From: Bacteriovoracaceae bacterium
GTDB taxonomy: Bacteria > Bdellovibrionota > Bacteriovoracia > Bacteriovoracales > Bacteriovoracaceae
Direction of reading: 5' to 3'
Length of the DNA stretch: 64,000 nucleotides
Assembly: GCA_025210745.1 (NCBI GenBank)
Contig: JAOARC010000021.1
Span: forward strand, 40,552 to 104,551
Every line of letters starts with the position of its first letter. Position 1 is the first letter of the stretch. The notes below the pieces were generated by a model. The model did not search any database. It saw only the letters and a program-made list of their open reading frames with translations, and had not been told where the DNA came from. This document shows, in pieces, positions 42,724 through 51,586 of the stretch. The translations under genes were made by a program, and so were the position numbers.

Positions 42724-44631
42724 ATGATGTATAAACAAATATTTACATTTATTTTTATCTTATCACTAAGTTTTTTAAGCTCTTGTGAGACTGTAACAAC
42801 TGGTTTTGAGGCAGATCAGGCCATAACAGAAAGTGGTGATAATCTAGGAGGAACTGACGGCTCAAGTCAGTCAGCAGCTTTAGAACAAGCTATTGCTAAT
42901 GCAATTGCGGCTCCTCCTACTGTCGAAATTAGACATTTTATAGAGCCGGTAATTGATAGTTCTGTAAGTGCTGGATCATATTTAAAAAAACTGACAATAC
43001 CAAAAGATTATAAAGGAACTCTCTTATTAGCGGGAATTAATGTCGCAACACTTGCTGGTAAAAATGTAAAGGTTCGAATGAAGTTTGGAGTCAATGGTGA
43101 GTTTCAAAAAGTGTTTGATGCTCATGTTGGAACAGCTCCAGGGCTTTTAGAAAATAGTGTTGTTAGTGTTTTAGCATTAGATCTTCGAGACAGACCATTT
43201 ATTAATATGAACCTGATCTATGATCTTTATGATTATAATGATTATAGTTTTGATGGAGCAAGTGGGCCTAGTATTCTATCTGAAGCAGTAGGGTATAATA
43301 GAGATCAAAATTTATTTTGTAGAGGGCTTTCATTAAGTGATGATCCTACATTTACTGGGAGTGTTGCAAGTGGTTGCCAAGCTTCTACTGATGTTTGTAA
43401 ATATGCTTATGCTAAGGTGGTAGATCAAGGTCTACAGTATCCTGTAACTGGTGGAGTAGCAGCTTTAATTCCTAGTAGGGCGCAGGTCCAGGCAACAAGT
43501 GGGGTGTCTTACTTTAATGAAGCAGACGATGAAAAGCTCAAAAGATGCTTACCTGATGATCCTGTTACTCAACAATTATCTACAGGTTCTTTGTTTGTTT
43601 TTGATAATACAACCACTTTTGGAATGGCGACATCTCAAGTGATAGATGGAGTGACTTATACTTATCAGGGGCCCTATAGGTTAACATCAACTTCGACATG
43701 GCAAATAACACCTGATAGTAATGCAACAATTAATAAATATGGACTTTTTGGAACTAGCGTTCCCACACTATATTTTCAATCTAAGCTTTTTCCAAGATAT
43801 GTAAGAAAAGATTTATCTATTGGTTTAGAGTATTTGGGAGCAGGGACTCCAAATGCTGCGAAACTAGTACAAACAATGGCGGCAACTGGACAGAGTCAAT
43901 GGATGGATGGTTGTAACGAAAGAGCGGTAACAAAAGATGAAAGTGGTGAGCATATTGGCTCATGTAGTGTAACTGGAACAATTGAGGTCTATTATTTAGA
44001 AAATGGTGTTGAAAATCAAGTGAGCCTTTCTACAGATGTAAAACTTCAAATTATTAAAGAAGCAAATAATCCAGATAGTACGACAGATGTAGCTAGTTCA
44101 AGTTTTCAAGCATGTACGTCTACCTCGCAATGTGGTAGTACTGGATGTTGTATTAATAATAGATGCTGGGATAAAACGATTGTTTCTAGTTGTATTGAAG
44201 ATGAGCCATCTTATGGTAATGAGGTAACTGGTTCGAGCTGTCAAAGTGATTATGAGTGCGCTAGTCTGTGTTGTAATCAAGGAACTGGAACATGTGCTGT
44301 TCATGATGAATCTCAAACACCACCTGTTTTATGTTCAAAACAAGTCGGTCAAAGCTGCGTTGCTAAAAATTGGTGTGAGCAACAACCTGTAACAAAGTGT
44401 TTTGTTGTGAAAACGGGAGTTGATTCTCAAGGAGCTCAGCTTTGTGCTTTAAGATGTTATACAAATCCAGAAAGTGGAGAGTGTAGAAATGGAGTTTGTA
44501 CAGCTCCAATCCAGCCCACACCACCAACATTTGATGTCACAGATCCCAATAGATGCGATAATGCTTGTGATCCACCAGATTTCACAAATGGGGTTTTTAG
44601 TATTAATTGTGGTTCGGAAGACGGATCTTAA
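42724..44631 (+). CDS. Cys-rich lipoprotein
   Basis: 635 aa with a lipoprotein signal (LSSC). Residues about 20-460 are beta-rich with few Cys; the last 170 contain more than 20 Cys in modules such as CTSTSQCGSTGCCINNRC and CQSDYECASLCCN, typical of disulfide knot or dickkopf-like domains. The layout suggests an extracellular binding or adhesive protein on the outer membrane. Genus-wide comparisons would be needed to name it. A strong terminator follows. Confidence 0.78.
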   Translation: MMYKQIFTFIFILSLSFLSSCETVTTGFEADQAITESGDNLGGTDGSSQSAALEQAIANAIAAPPTVEIRHFIEPVIDSSVSAGSYLKKLTIPKDYKGTLLLAGINVATLAGKNVKVRMKFGVNGEFQKVFDAHVGTAPGLLENSVVSVLALDLRDRPFINMNLIYDLYDYNDYSFDGASGPSILSEAVGYNRDQNLFCRGLSLSDDPTFTGSVASGCQASTDVCKYAYAKVVDQGLQYPVTGGVAALIPSRAQVQATSGVSYFNEADDEKLKRCLPDDPVTQQLSTGSLFVFDNTTTFGMATSQVIDGVTYTYQGPYRLTSTSTWQITPDSNATINKYGLFGTSVPTLYFQSKLFPRYVRKDLSIGLEYLGAGTPNAAKLVQTMAATGQSQWMDGCNERAVTKDESGEHIGSCSVTGTIEVYYLENGVENQVSLSTDVKLQIIKEANNPDSTTDVASSSFQACTSTSQCGSTGCCINNRCWDKTIVSSCIEDEPSYGNEVTGSSCQSDYECASLCCNQGTGTCAVHDESQTPPVLCSKQVGQSCVAKNWCEQQPVTKCFVVKTGVDSQGAQLCALRCYTNPESGECRNGVCTAPIQPTPPTFDVTDPNRCDNACDPPDFTNGVFSINCGSEDGS

Positions 44632-44666
44632 AAATACTTTGAACTTTCTAAAATTATTGAGATAAT

Positions 44667-44693
44667 AAGCCCACATTAATGTGGGCTTTTTTT
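44667..44693 (+). terminator. Perfect terminator hairpin
   Basis: AAGCCCACAT (44667-44676) and ATGTGGGCTT (44679-44688) form a 10-bp stem with a T-run. Confidence 0.93.
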
Positions 44694-44708
44694 AGTAAGG
44701 AAGTAAAA

Positions 44709-45131
44709 ATGTTAAGTTTGGATAGTGCTATATTAGATCATATTGCAATTGCAACAAATGACTTAGAAAGTACGATTAAAGTTTATGAAGATCTTGGGTT
44801 TAAGTTTTCAGATAAAAGAGAAGTTGTTGAGTCCCAAAAGGTTAAAACAGCTTTTTGTCATGTGGATAAAAATGCTCATATTGAACTTTTAGAGCCGACT
44901 GATCCGCAAAGTACAATTCAAAAGTTTATTGATAAAAATGGTCCAGGAATTCATCACCTTTGTTTTAAGGTAAAAGATATTTTACTTAAACAAAAAGAGA
45001 TGGAGCAAAAGGGTTATCGATTTATATACCGCGAACCTACAGTTGGAGCTGGCAACTGTTTAGTTAATTTTATCCATCCTAAAAGTAGTGATGGTGTATT
45101 GATAGAAATTTCCCAAAAAATGGATAAGTAA
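44709..45131 (+). CDS. mce: Methylmalonyl-CoA epimerase
   Basis: 140 aa VOC-fold metalloenzyme interconverting (R)- and (S)-methylmalonyl-CoA. Metal ligands are in LDHIAIA, HIELLEP, GIHHLCFKV and IEIS; this spacing is typical of the family. The start at 44709 has AAGGAAG upstream; the frame continues further but only through the terminator. Methylmalonyl-CoA mutase is not in the window. The rhomboid-like gene follows after 3 bp, so the two may be co-transcribed. Confidence 0.92.
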   Translation: MLSLDSAILDHIAIATNDLESTIKVYEDLGFKFSDKREVVESQKVKTAFCHVDKNAHIELLEPTDPQSTIQKFIDKNGPGIHHLCFKVKDILLKQKEMEQKGYRFIYREPTVGAGNCLVNFIHPKSSDGVLIEISQKMDK

Positions 45132-45134
45132 TTT

Positions 45135-45848
45135 ATGAATCAAATGAGAATGCACTCGCCTCCTTTGTCGCGATTTAATAAGATATTAATTATAGCAAGC
45201 GTTGCTATATTTTTGGTAAATACATTGTTAGGACAGTCTTTAGGAATAACATTAGTTAATTTTTTGGGCTTATCTTCAAATATGGTATTGAAAGGACATA
45301 TTTATCAGTTCTTAACTTTTCCATTTATTGAAGTGAGCTTTACTTCAATTTTATTTAATTGCTTATTGTTATGGTTTATTGGATCAGAATTAGAGCAAAA
45401 ATGGGGACAAAAATTTTATCAAAAGTTTTTATTATTTACTGTTCTTTTTACGGGTAGTTTTTATTTTTTGATCTCTCTTGTTAATACACATATGAGCTAT
45501 GTTCCGTTGAAAGGACTTGATGGAATAAATCTTGCTTTGATTGTAGCTTATGCTTTAGTTTTTTCAGAAAGAATGCTTACCTTTATGCTTTTATTTCCTC
45601 TTAAGGCAAAATATTTCTGTCTTTTATTAGCTGGAATTGAAGTCTTTATGTCTCTTACTTCTAGTTATAAGTACTCGGCCTGGTCCCATTTGTTAGCAAT
45701 GGGTTTTTCTTATTTTTACTTACGTTATAAGTCTATTAGGGCCCAAATCAGCAATCATAAAAAACAAAAGCATAAAAAGAATATGAGAAAGAAAATTCGT
45801 CTTGTAGATGATGATGGTGATGATGATGGGCCAAAAATTTGGCATTAA
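45135..45848 (+). CDS. Rhomboid-fold membrane protein lacking the catalytic serine
   Basis: 237 aa with about six membrane helices. The rhomboid L1 feature LLLWFIGSELEQKWG (about 78-91) is present and H185 (SAWSHLLAMG) remains. The catalytic GxSG motif reads GLDG at 127-130, with Asp129 in place of Ser. It is therefore predicted to be a pseudoprotease, comparable in idea to iRhoms. The C-terminal tail is basic then acidic (RKKIRLVDDDGDDDG). Confidence 0.78.
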   Translation: MNQMRMHSPPLSRFNKILIIASVAIFLVNTLLGQSLGITLVNFLGLSSNMVLKGHIYQFLTFPFIEVSFTSILFNCLLLWFIGSELEQKWGQKFYQKFLLFTVLFTGSFYFLISLVNTHMSYVPLKGLDGINLALIVAYALVFSERMLTFMLLFPLKAKYFCLLLAGIEVFMSLTSSYKYSAWSHLLAMGFSYFYLRYKSIRAQISNHKKQKHKKNMRKKIRLVDDDGDDDGPKIWH

Positions 45849-45901
45849 TGGTATTTTGTGTTAAAAATCGATTAATTTAACTAGTCAGTGGAGATATAAA
45901 A

Positions 45902-46081
45902 ATGGAATTACGCATTGCAATGGATGAGAAAATGATGGATGTAAGGCTAAGAGATAGACTTTTAGCAGAAGGAAAAATTACAAAATCTCAAGTTGATGAG
46001 TACTTAAAAAATCTTGATGATCAAACTGGAAATTTTGAGTCGGTAAAAGATGAGCCTTCTCAAGAAGCTGTTACTGAATAA
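45902..46081 (+). CDS. Small acidic protein
   Basis: 59 aa: MELRIAMDEKMMDVRLRDR at the start and EGKITKSQVDEYLKNLDD after it, a helix-turn-helix-like pair of amphipathic helices. GGAG lies about 10 bases before the ATG. It lies 53 bp downstream of the rhomboid-like gene and runs convergently into the FliL-like gene by 11 bp. No family recognised. Confidence 0.65.
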   Translation: MELRIAMDEKMMDVRLRDRLLAEGKITKSQVDEYLKNLDDQTGNFESVKDEPSQEAVTE

Positions 46082-46541
46082 TAAACTTAGAAAAATATAT
46101 TTTTTTAATTGTAGAAGCGCCAAAGATTTCATTTAGGCGCTTTTTTATTCTTGATTCTAGAAGAATTTTTCCCGTTATTGAATTAAGCTGATCAGCTTTC
46201 ATATTTCCAGCAACATCGATTAATTGATCATTAATAATAGATTTAAAGTTACTTAAATTGTCTTTGTACTCTTCTTTGTAAACTTCAATATCCATTTTTA
46301 CATTTAAAAATCTAAGTCTTGTTTTTCGAGAGTATAAATTAACAGATATTTCTTCCATAGATATTCTAGGAGATTGAAGATCTGAGATCGCTGATTGGGC
46401 CATATCGTTAAACTCTTTTTGCTTGTTCGTTTTAGGTTTTTCAATCATATTATGAGAATAATAAACAAGACCTGCACTACCAAGTGAACAAACTAAAGAT
46501 ATTGCCATTATAATTTTGTCAAAAAGAGGTTTCCCTGTCAT
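46071..46541 (-). CDS. FliL-like protein
   Basis: 156 aa, one membrane helix (about 10-30), then the periplasmic FliL domain: SVNLYSRKTRLRFLNVKMDIEV, the SITGKILLESRIKKRLNEIF block and FSKFIIQ as the last residues, which mirrors FliL's VYFTDFVIQ ending. FliL forms rings around flagellar stators and affects torque. No flagellar operon is here, so it is probably an extra paralogue that serves the motor or another membrane motor. Confidence 0.82.
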   Translation of the reverse strand: MTGKPLFDKIIMAISLVCSLGSAGLVYYSHNMIEKPKTNKQKEFNDMAQSAISDLQSPRISMEEISVNLYSRKTRLRFLNVKMDIEVYKEEYKDNLSNFKSIINDQLIDVAGNMKADQLNSITGKILLESRIKKRLNEIFGASTIKKIYFSKFIIQ

Positions 46542-46582
46542 AGGTTTATTTTACCATATAACAGGGAAAAAATTCTAGTAGG

Positions 46583-47701
46583 TTATAAATACTTTTCAGG
46601 ATCTAAAGGAGTAAATGGAAGTTCTAAGTCAGTAGCAACTTGCTTATAAACAAGATTACCTTTATAGATATTAACTCCAAGTTTTAGAGGCTCATCCATA
46701 GCAATTGACTTATCTACTCCATTTTTAGCAATCATTCTTGCATATTTTAAAGTTACATTTGTAAGAGCATATGTAGAAGTTCTTGCTACCGCTCCTGGCA
46801 TATTGGCAACACAATAGTGAACAACACCATCTACTTCAAAAGTTGGGTTTTCATGAGTTGTCGGAGTACATGTTTCAATACATCCACCTTGATCAACGGC
46901 AATATCAACAACAACAGATCCATTTTCCATTTTAGATATCATATCTCTTGTTACTAGTTTTGGTGCTTTGGCACCTGCCACTAATACAGCTCCAATAACT
47001 AGGTCTGATGCAAGAACTGCTTCTTCAATATTTTGAGAGTTTGAATATAAAGTTGTAATTCTGTTATCAAATAGATCATCCATTTGTGCTAATCTATTTG
47101 TCGATAAATCGATACAAGTTACATCAGCTCCAAGACCCATCGCCATTTTTGCAGCATTTGTTCCTGCAATACCACAACCAATAATAGTTACTTTAGCTCT
47201 TTTAACACCAGGAACACCACCTAAAAGAATTCCTTTTCCACCTTTATCTTTTTGAAGATAAGTCGTTCCAACTTGTGTGGCCATTCTTCCTGCCACTTCA
47301 CTCATTGGAACTAATAAAGGTAATGAACCATCTTTATATTGAATTGTTTCATAAGCAATACATGTAGAGCCTGATTTCATTAAACCTTCAGTTAATTCTT
47401 TGTCAGCAGCTAGGTGTAGATATGTATAAAGAATATGATGAGGCTTTAATAAAGCGATCTCTACTGGTTGAGGTTCTTTAACTTTTATGATCATTTGCCC
47501 AGCTGCAAAAGTATCTTCTAAAGTATCAACCATTGTAGCTCCTGCATTGATATATTCTTGGTCTGAAATACCAACACCTACTCCTGCACTTTTTTGAACA
47601 AAAAGTTCATGGCCATCTTGAACGAGTTGTCTAACACCTGATGGAACTAGTCCAACTCTATTTTCGTTGTTTTTGATTTCTTTTGGTACTGCAATTTTCA
47701 T
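46583..47701 (-). CDS. ald: Alanine dehydrogenase
   Basis: 372 aa, the usual length. It oxidises L-alanine to pyruvate and ammonia with NAD. Family marks: KIAVPKEIKNNENRVGLVPSG at the N-terminus, GGVPGVKRAKVTIIGCGIAGTNAA with the Rossmann loop, and VANMPGAVARTSTYALTNVTL near the end. Amino-acid use is consistent with prey- or protein-based growth. Monocistronic. Confidence 0.97.
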   Translation of the reverse strand: MKIAVPKEIKNNENRVGLVPSGVRQLVQDGHELFVQKSAGVGVGISDQEYINAGATMVDTLEDTFAAGQMIIKVKEPQPVEIALLKPHHILYTYLHLAADKELTEGLMKSGSTCIAYETIQYKDGSLPLLVPMSEVAGRMATQVGTTYLQKDKGGKGILLGGVPGVKRAKVTIIGCGIAGTNAAKMAMGLGADVTCIDLSTNRLAQMDDLFDNRITTLYSNSQNIEEAVLASDLVIGAVLVAGAKAPKLVTRDMISKMENGSVVVDIAVDQGGCIETCTPTTHENPTFEVDGVVHYCVANMPGAVARTSTYALTNVTLKYARMIAKNGVDKSIAMDEPLKLGVNIYKGNLVYKQVATDLELPFTPLDPEKYL

Positions 47702-47833
47702 GAACTATAGCCCCCTAAAATTTTAATATTTATATGAGGAAAATATATCACAATTTTAAAATAAAAAAGAATAAAAAGACTTTTTCGTCATGTTTTTGTA
47801 TAATAATTTCACTATTTTAATGGAGTAAAATAT

Positions 47834-49198
47834 ATGAAATTAGTATCTATGTCATTCTTGCTTATTCTTTTTATTGGATGTTCAAGTAAGAGTGAGCAGC
47901 AAGTTAAATTTAATGCGGATTCGATTGAGTTTAATGCTGTAAAAAAAGAGTTTAAAAATGGTTTAAAAGCCATTGTTATCGAGAATAAAAAATTACCTAT
48001 ATTTTCATACTATACTTTTTATCAGGTTGGTGGAAAGCATGAAACACAAGGTCTTACGGGCGCAAGTCATTTTCTTGAACATATGATGTTTAAGGGAGCT
48101 AAAAAGTACAAAATGGGTGACTTTGATAGGCTAGTAGAAGGTAATGGTGGAAATAATAATGCTTATACTTCTAATGATTTAACTGTTTACTATGAGAATA
48201 TGCCAAGTGAGCATTTAGAGTTAATGATTGATATTGAAGCAGATAGAATGGAGAACTTAACTCTTGATGAAAAAGCATTTGAGAGTGAAAAACAAGTCGT
48301 TTTGGAAGAAAGAAGAATGAGATATGAAAACTCAGATAGAGGAAAAATCTTTTTGGCCATGATGAAACAAATCTTTAAAGGCAGCGCTTATGGGACAAGT
48401 GTGATAGGTAAAATTAAAGATATAAAAACAGTATCTAGAAATCAAATATACAATTATTTTAAAAAATATTATGCTCCAAATAATGCAGTTATTGTTATTG
48501 TCGGAGATGTCGATTCCAATAAAACATTCGATCTTATTGAAAAGAAATTTGCTAATATAAAGGCTTTTAAAGATTTAGAAAAAGTTAAGTTAGCAGCTCT
48601 ATCTCAAAAAACGATTAAAAAGCCTCTAAAGCTTGGTTATGATGTAAAGTTAAAAGGACAGTCTCCTGTTCCAAGTTTTATTTTAGCTTATCCTGGGATA
48701 AAAATAGGACCTTATGAGTCTTATGTACTTGATATTCTTTCATCTATATTAGGAGATGGAGCAAGTTCTTATTTGAATCAAAAATATGTTCTAAGTAGAA
48801 AGCCTCTTTTATCAAATATTTATGCTGCTAATTACACATTACAAGATGGGGGAGTATTTTTTATTGGAGGAAAGCTCATAAGATCTGCAAATTTAAATAT
48901 TGCTAAAAAGAGTTTAAGAAGGCTTATGCATAGGAGTTGTAAAAAAAGTATTAATCAAAGGACTCTAGCAAAAGTTAAAAATCAATACTTAGTGCAAATG
49001 TTTTCAGGTTTAGATACTAATGCAAGTATTGCTAAATTTATTGGTAATAGAGAGGTATATTTTGGAGACTATCGATTTTATAAAAAAGAAATGCAAACAT
49101 ATCAGTCTATAACTGTGGATGATTTAAAGAAAGCTTGTGATAAATATTTTCATCCAAAGAAGTCTGTATTTTTATCAATTTGGAATAAACATAGGTAA
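47834..49198 (+). CDS. M16 zinc peptidase, catalytic subunit, lipoprotein
   Basis: 454 aa with a lipoprotein-type signal (IGC). The inverted zinc motif HFLEH is at residues 79-83, and the third ligand Glu lies in the VVLEERRM segment about 75 residues later. The C-terminal M16_C domain follows. It forms a pair with the next gene, which lacks the zinc motif; the mature enzyme is expected to be a heterodimeric chamber in the periplasm. TATAAT at 47799-47804 is a probable -10. Confidence 0.92.
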   Translation: MKLVSMSFLLILFIGCSSKSEQQVKFNADSIEFNAVKKEFKNGLKAIVIENKKLPIFSYYTFYQVGGKHETQGLTGASHFLEHMMFKGAKKYKMGDFDRLVEGNGGNNNAYTSNDLTVYYENMPSEHLELMIDIEADRMENLTLDEKAFESEKQVVLEERRMRYENSDRGKIFLAMMKQIFKGSAYGTSVIGKIKDIKTVSRNQIYNYFKKYYAPNNAVIVIVGDVDSNKTFDLIEKKFANIKAFKDLEKVKLAALSQKTIKKPLKLGYDVKLKGQSPVPSFILAYPGIKIGPYESYVLDILSSILGDGASSYLNQKYVLSRKPLLSNIYAANYTLQDGGVFFIGGKLIRSANLNIAKKSLRRLMHRSCKKSINQRTLAKVKNQYLVQMFSGLDTNASIAKFIGNREVYFGDYRFYKKEMQTYQSITVDDLKKACDKYFHPKKSVFLSIWNKHR

Positions 49199-49201
49199 CA
49201 T

Positions 49202-50557
49202 ATGAAATACTTAATACTACTATTTTTTATAACTTCATTACATGCGAAAAACTTTATTGAAACAAATGTAAAAACATTAAATTGGCAAGGCATAGAAGTT
49301 GTTTGGCTTAAGGATGAGAAGTTTCCGACATTCGATATTATGGTTTACTTTGGAGATGGAGCTTTAAGTGAAAAAAAAGAAAAACTTGGGCAAACTCAAC
49401 TCATGTTTAATAATATTTCTCTTGGAACAACGAGGTATACTCAAAAAGAAATAGTCGATGCATTAGAGTTTTTTGGAACAAGTTATGCTTCAAATGTAAC
49501 TCACGAATATTCTACTTATAGTGTTTCAGGTTTAATGGCACACCTTGAACCAAGTTTAAAGATGGTATGTCATATGTTTCAAAATGCAACATACCCTAAA
49601 GCTGAGCTGAAAAAATCTAAAAAAAGGATTATAACGGGCTTGGAGTCACTAGTGACTTCTCATAGTGAGCTTGCCAGTAGAGCTTTTAGAGAAATTAGCT
49701 TAGGTAAAACTATGTATAAAAATCCAGTCGGTGGTAAAATTGCTACTATTAAGTCTTTGCATTCTAAAGATTTAAAAAAGAGATTGAACTTTTTTAATAA
49801 TAAAGTTTATAAGAAAATCTACATAAGGGGTCCAAAGGATATTTTTAAAATCAAAAGTATTTTTAAAAATGACTGTGGTTGGAAAGCTTCAAAGTTAACT
49901 CAGAAAAAGCTTCCTGCTATAAAACAAGCAAATAATTCGCAACTCTATCTTGTAACTGTTCCATCTGCTAATCAAGCTCAAATTAGAATTGGAAAGGTTT
50001 TAACTAAGGATCAAGCGACTGTAGACCAGACGAGATTAGCATTTGCTTCTAAGTACATAGGGGGAGGCTTTACATCGAGGCTTATGCAAGAGGTTCGAGT
50101 AAAAAGAGGATTAACATATTCTATTGGAGCTTATGCCGCGGGGCAAAGGTATTATGGCAGAAGTGGAATAATCACTTTTACTAAAAATAAAACATTAGCT
50201 CAAACTCTAAATGTTATTTCTAAAACTATTGAGGATAACTCCAGCTCTATTGAGGAAAAATTCTTTAATCATTCAAAAAGATATATTAAAGGAAATTATA
50301 TAATGAGTTTAGAGTCAAATACTGGTTTTATGAATACCTTGATGATGCTTGATCATCAGGGGCGTCCCTATGATGAGCTTTATAATTTTACTTCTAAGTT
50401 AGAGAAGATTTCGAGTCATGAGTTGGCCAAGAAAATTAAAGATATATATTCTATTAAAGATCAGGTTATTGTTGTTTTAGGAAGTAAGAGTCTTAAAAAG
50501 CAGCTTGTAAAAGCAGGATATCAAGTAAAGCTTGTTAATTATAAAAGATTTTTATGA
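49202..50557 (+). CDS. M16 peptidase-family partner, non-catalytic subunit
   Basis: 451 aa with a signal peptide (MKYLILLFFITSLHA). The position of HxxEH reads GQTQLMFNN, so it has no zinc site, but the R/Y pair needed for substrate binding is present (RVKRGLTYSIGAYA). This matches the inactive subunit of M16B heterodimers. It starts 3 bp after the catalytic subunit gene and its last 19 bp overlap the convergent bactofilin gene. Confidence 0.9.
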   Translation: MKYLILLFFITSLHAKNFIETNVKTLNWQGIEVVWLKDEKFPTFDIMVYFGDGALSEKKEKLGQTQLMFNNISLGTTRYTQKEIVDALEFFGTSYASNVTHEYSTYSVSGLMAHLEPSLKMVCHMFQNATYPKAELKKSKKRIITGLESLVTSHSELASRAFREISLGKTMYKNPVGGKIATIKSLHSKDLKKRLNFFNNKVYKKIYIRGPKDIFKIKSIFKNDCGWKASKLTQKKLPAIKQANNSQLYLVTVPSANQAQIRIGKVLTKDQATVDQTRLAFASKYIGGGFTSRLMQEVRVKRGLTYSIGAYAAGQRYYGRSGIITFTKNKTLAQTLNVISKTIEDNSSSIEEKFFNHSKRYIKGNYIMSLESNTGFMNTLMMLDHQGRPYDELYNFTSKLEKISSHELAKKIKDIYSIKDQVIVVLGSKSLKKQLVKAGYQVKLVNYKRFL

Positions 50558-50880
50558 TCGCTGTGAGCTTCAATATTAACCTGTGCTCCAGGATAGATAA
50601 CTAAATTTTTGGATTTTATTGCACCTGTTACAATAGCATTTGAACGAATGATAACGGTGTCATCTGATTCTATATTTGCTTCAACTGTACCGTATATATC
50701 TATCGAAGAGCAGTTGATCATTCCTTTCACGTAAGAACCAGCCTCTAAGGTTAACTGATGCTTTCTACTTTCTATAGTTCCATTAAGTGTTCCAAAAATA
50801 GTTGTTATTGCATTGAAATGAATATTACCTTCAAGTTGCGTATTTTCGCTAATAATATTTTGTGTTTCCATTTTGATCAT
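50539..50880 (-). CDS. Bactofilin
   Basis: 113 aa polymer-forming cytoskeletal protein with a right-handed beta-helix core (GNIHFNAITTIFGTLNGTIES, SSIDIYGTVEANIES, NLVIYPGAQV). Such proteins self-assemble without nucleotide and position cell-wall enzymes. It is the last gene of an operon behind a YkuD protein and a coiled-coil membrane protein, the same neighbourhood type as the CcmA shape complex of Helicobacter. Either Met1 or Met4 may be the start. Confidence 0.9.
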   Translation of the reverse strand: MIKMETQNIISENTQLEGNIHFNAITTIFGTLNGTIESRKHQLTLEAGSYVKGMINCSSIDIYGTVEANIESDDTVIIRSNAIVTGAIKSKNLVIYPGAQVNIEAHSDHKNLL

Positions 50881-50890
50881 ATTTTAGGCC

Positions 50891-51586
50891 TTAGTAAATA
50901 TTGCTTGAATATCCTATTAAATCACCAACTCTTGAAAATAGCATTATCTTATATTTAACCTCTGAATCATCTAGGTTAGAATCAAGAGTTATTTTAACGG
51001 GTTTGAATTTAGAAATTGTAAAAGGTTCTCCTTGGCTATAAGTAGCTTTTTGAGAGTTTACTCTAGGATAAATACTCGTTTGATTATTGTAAAAAGTAAT
51101 AATAAAAAAGTATCCTGCTATTTTGTCATTAGTATTATTTTTAATATTAAAAGAAACTGTGTTTAAGTCACCCGAGGAGTCGATTTCAATTTGCTCTATT
51201 GTTGTTAGAGCATCTTTTCGTTTATCAAGTCCAGTTGCAGGAATAGATATATGGTTGATACTATTAATATTCTGTATGTTTTTCCGAGATATATTTTGTT
51301 GTAAAGCTGTTGTTAGTTCTTTTTCATCAGCAAGTCTAGAGCTTAAATCTTTAATTATCTTATTTAGATTTAAGATTTCAACTGGGATTTTATTTTCTCT
51401 TGAAACAAGTCTTTTTCTCATTATTGAAGTGAGTAGAATAGATCCAAATACTAGTATAAGAATTATTGTTGAGCTTATAATAGCAGCTTTTTTTAGCAGC
51501 TTTTTGTTTAAAACATAGAACCTAGATGTCCCCGTATCGTTATTTTTAATGATTAATGTCATTTCATTTGTTTTCTTTTTTAACAT
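50891..51586 (-). CDS. Bitopic coiled-coil membrane protein, bactofilin partner candidate
   Basis: 231 aa: cytoplasmic N-terminus of about 30 residues, one membrane helix (about 33-53), a coiled coil (about 58-100), then a beta-rich periplasmic domain (about 120-231). No family named. It lies between a YkuD gene (overlapping stop/start) and a bactofilin gene (10 bp gap). The topology suits a linker between cytoplasmic bactofilin and periplasmic enzyme, similar in role to Csd5/Csd7 of Helicobacter (inference). Confidence 0.72.
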   Translation of the reverse strand: MLKKKTNEMTLIIKNNDTGTSRFYVLNKKLLKKAAIISSTIILILVFGSILLTSIMRKRLVSRENKIPVEILNLNKIIKDLSSRLADEKELTTALQQNISRKNIQNINSINHISIPATGLDKRKDALTTIEQIEIDSSGDLNTVSFNIKNNTNDKIAGYFFIITFYNNQTSIYPRVNSQKATYSQGEPFTISKFKPVKITLDSNLDDSEVKYKIMLFSRVGDLIGYSSNIY

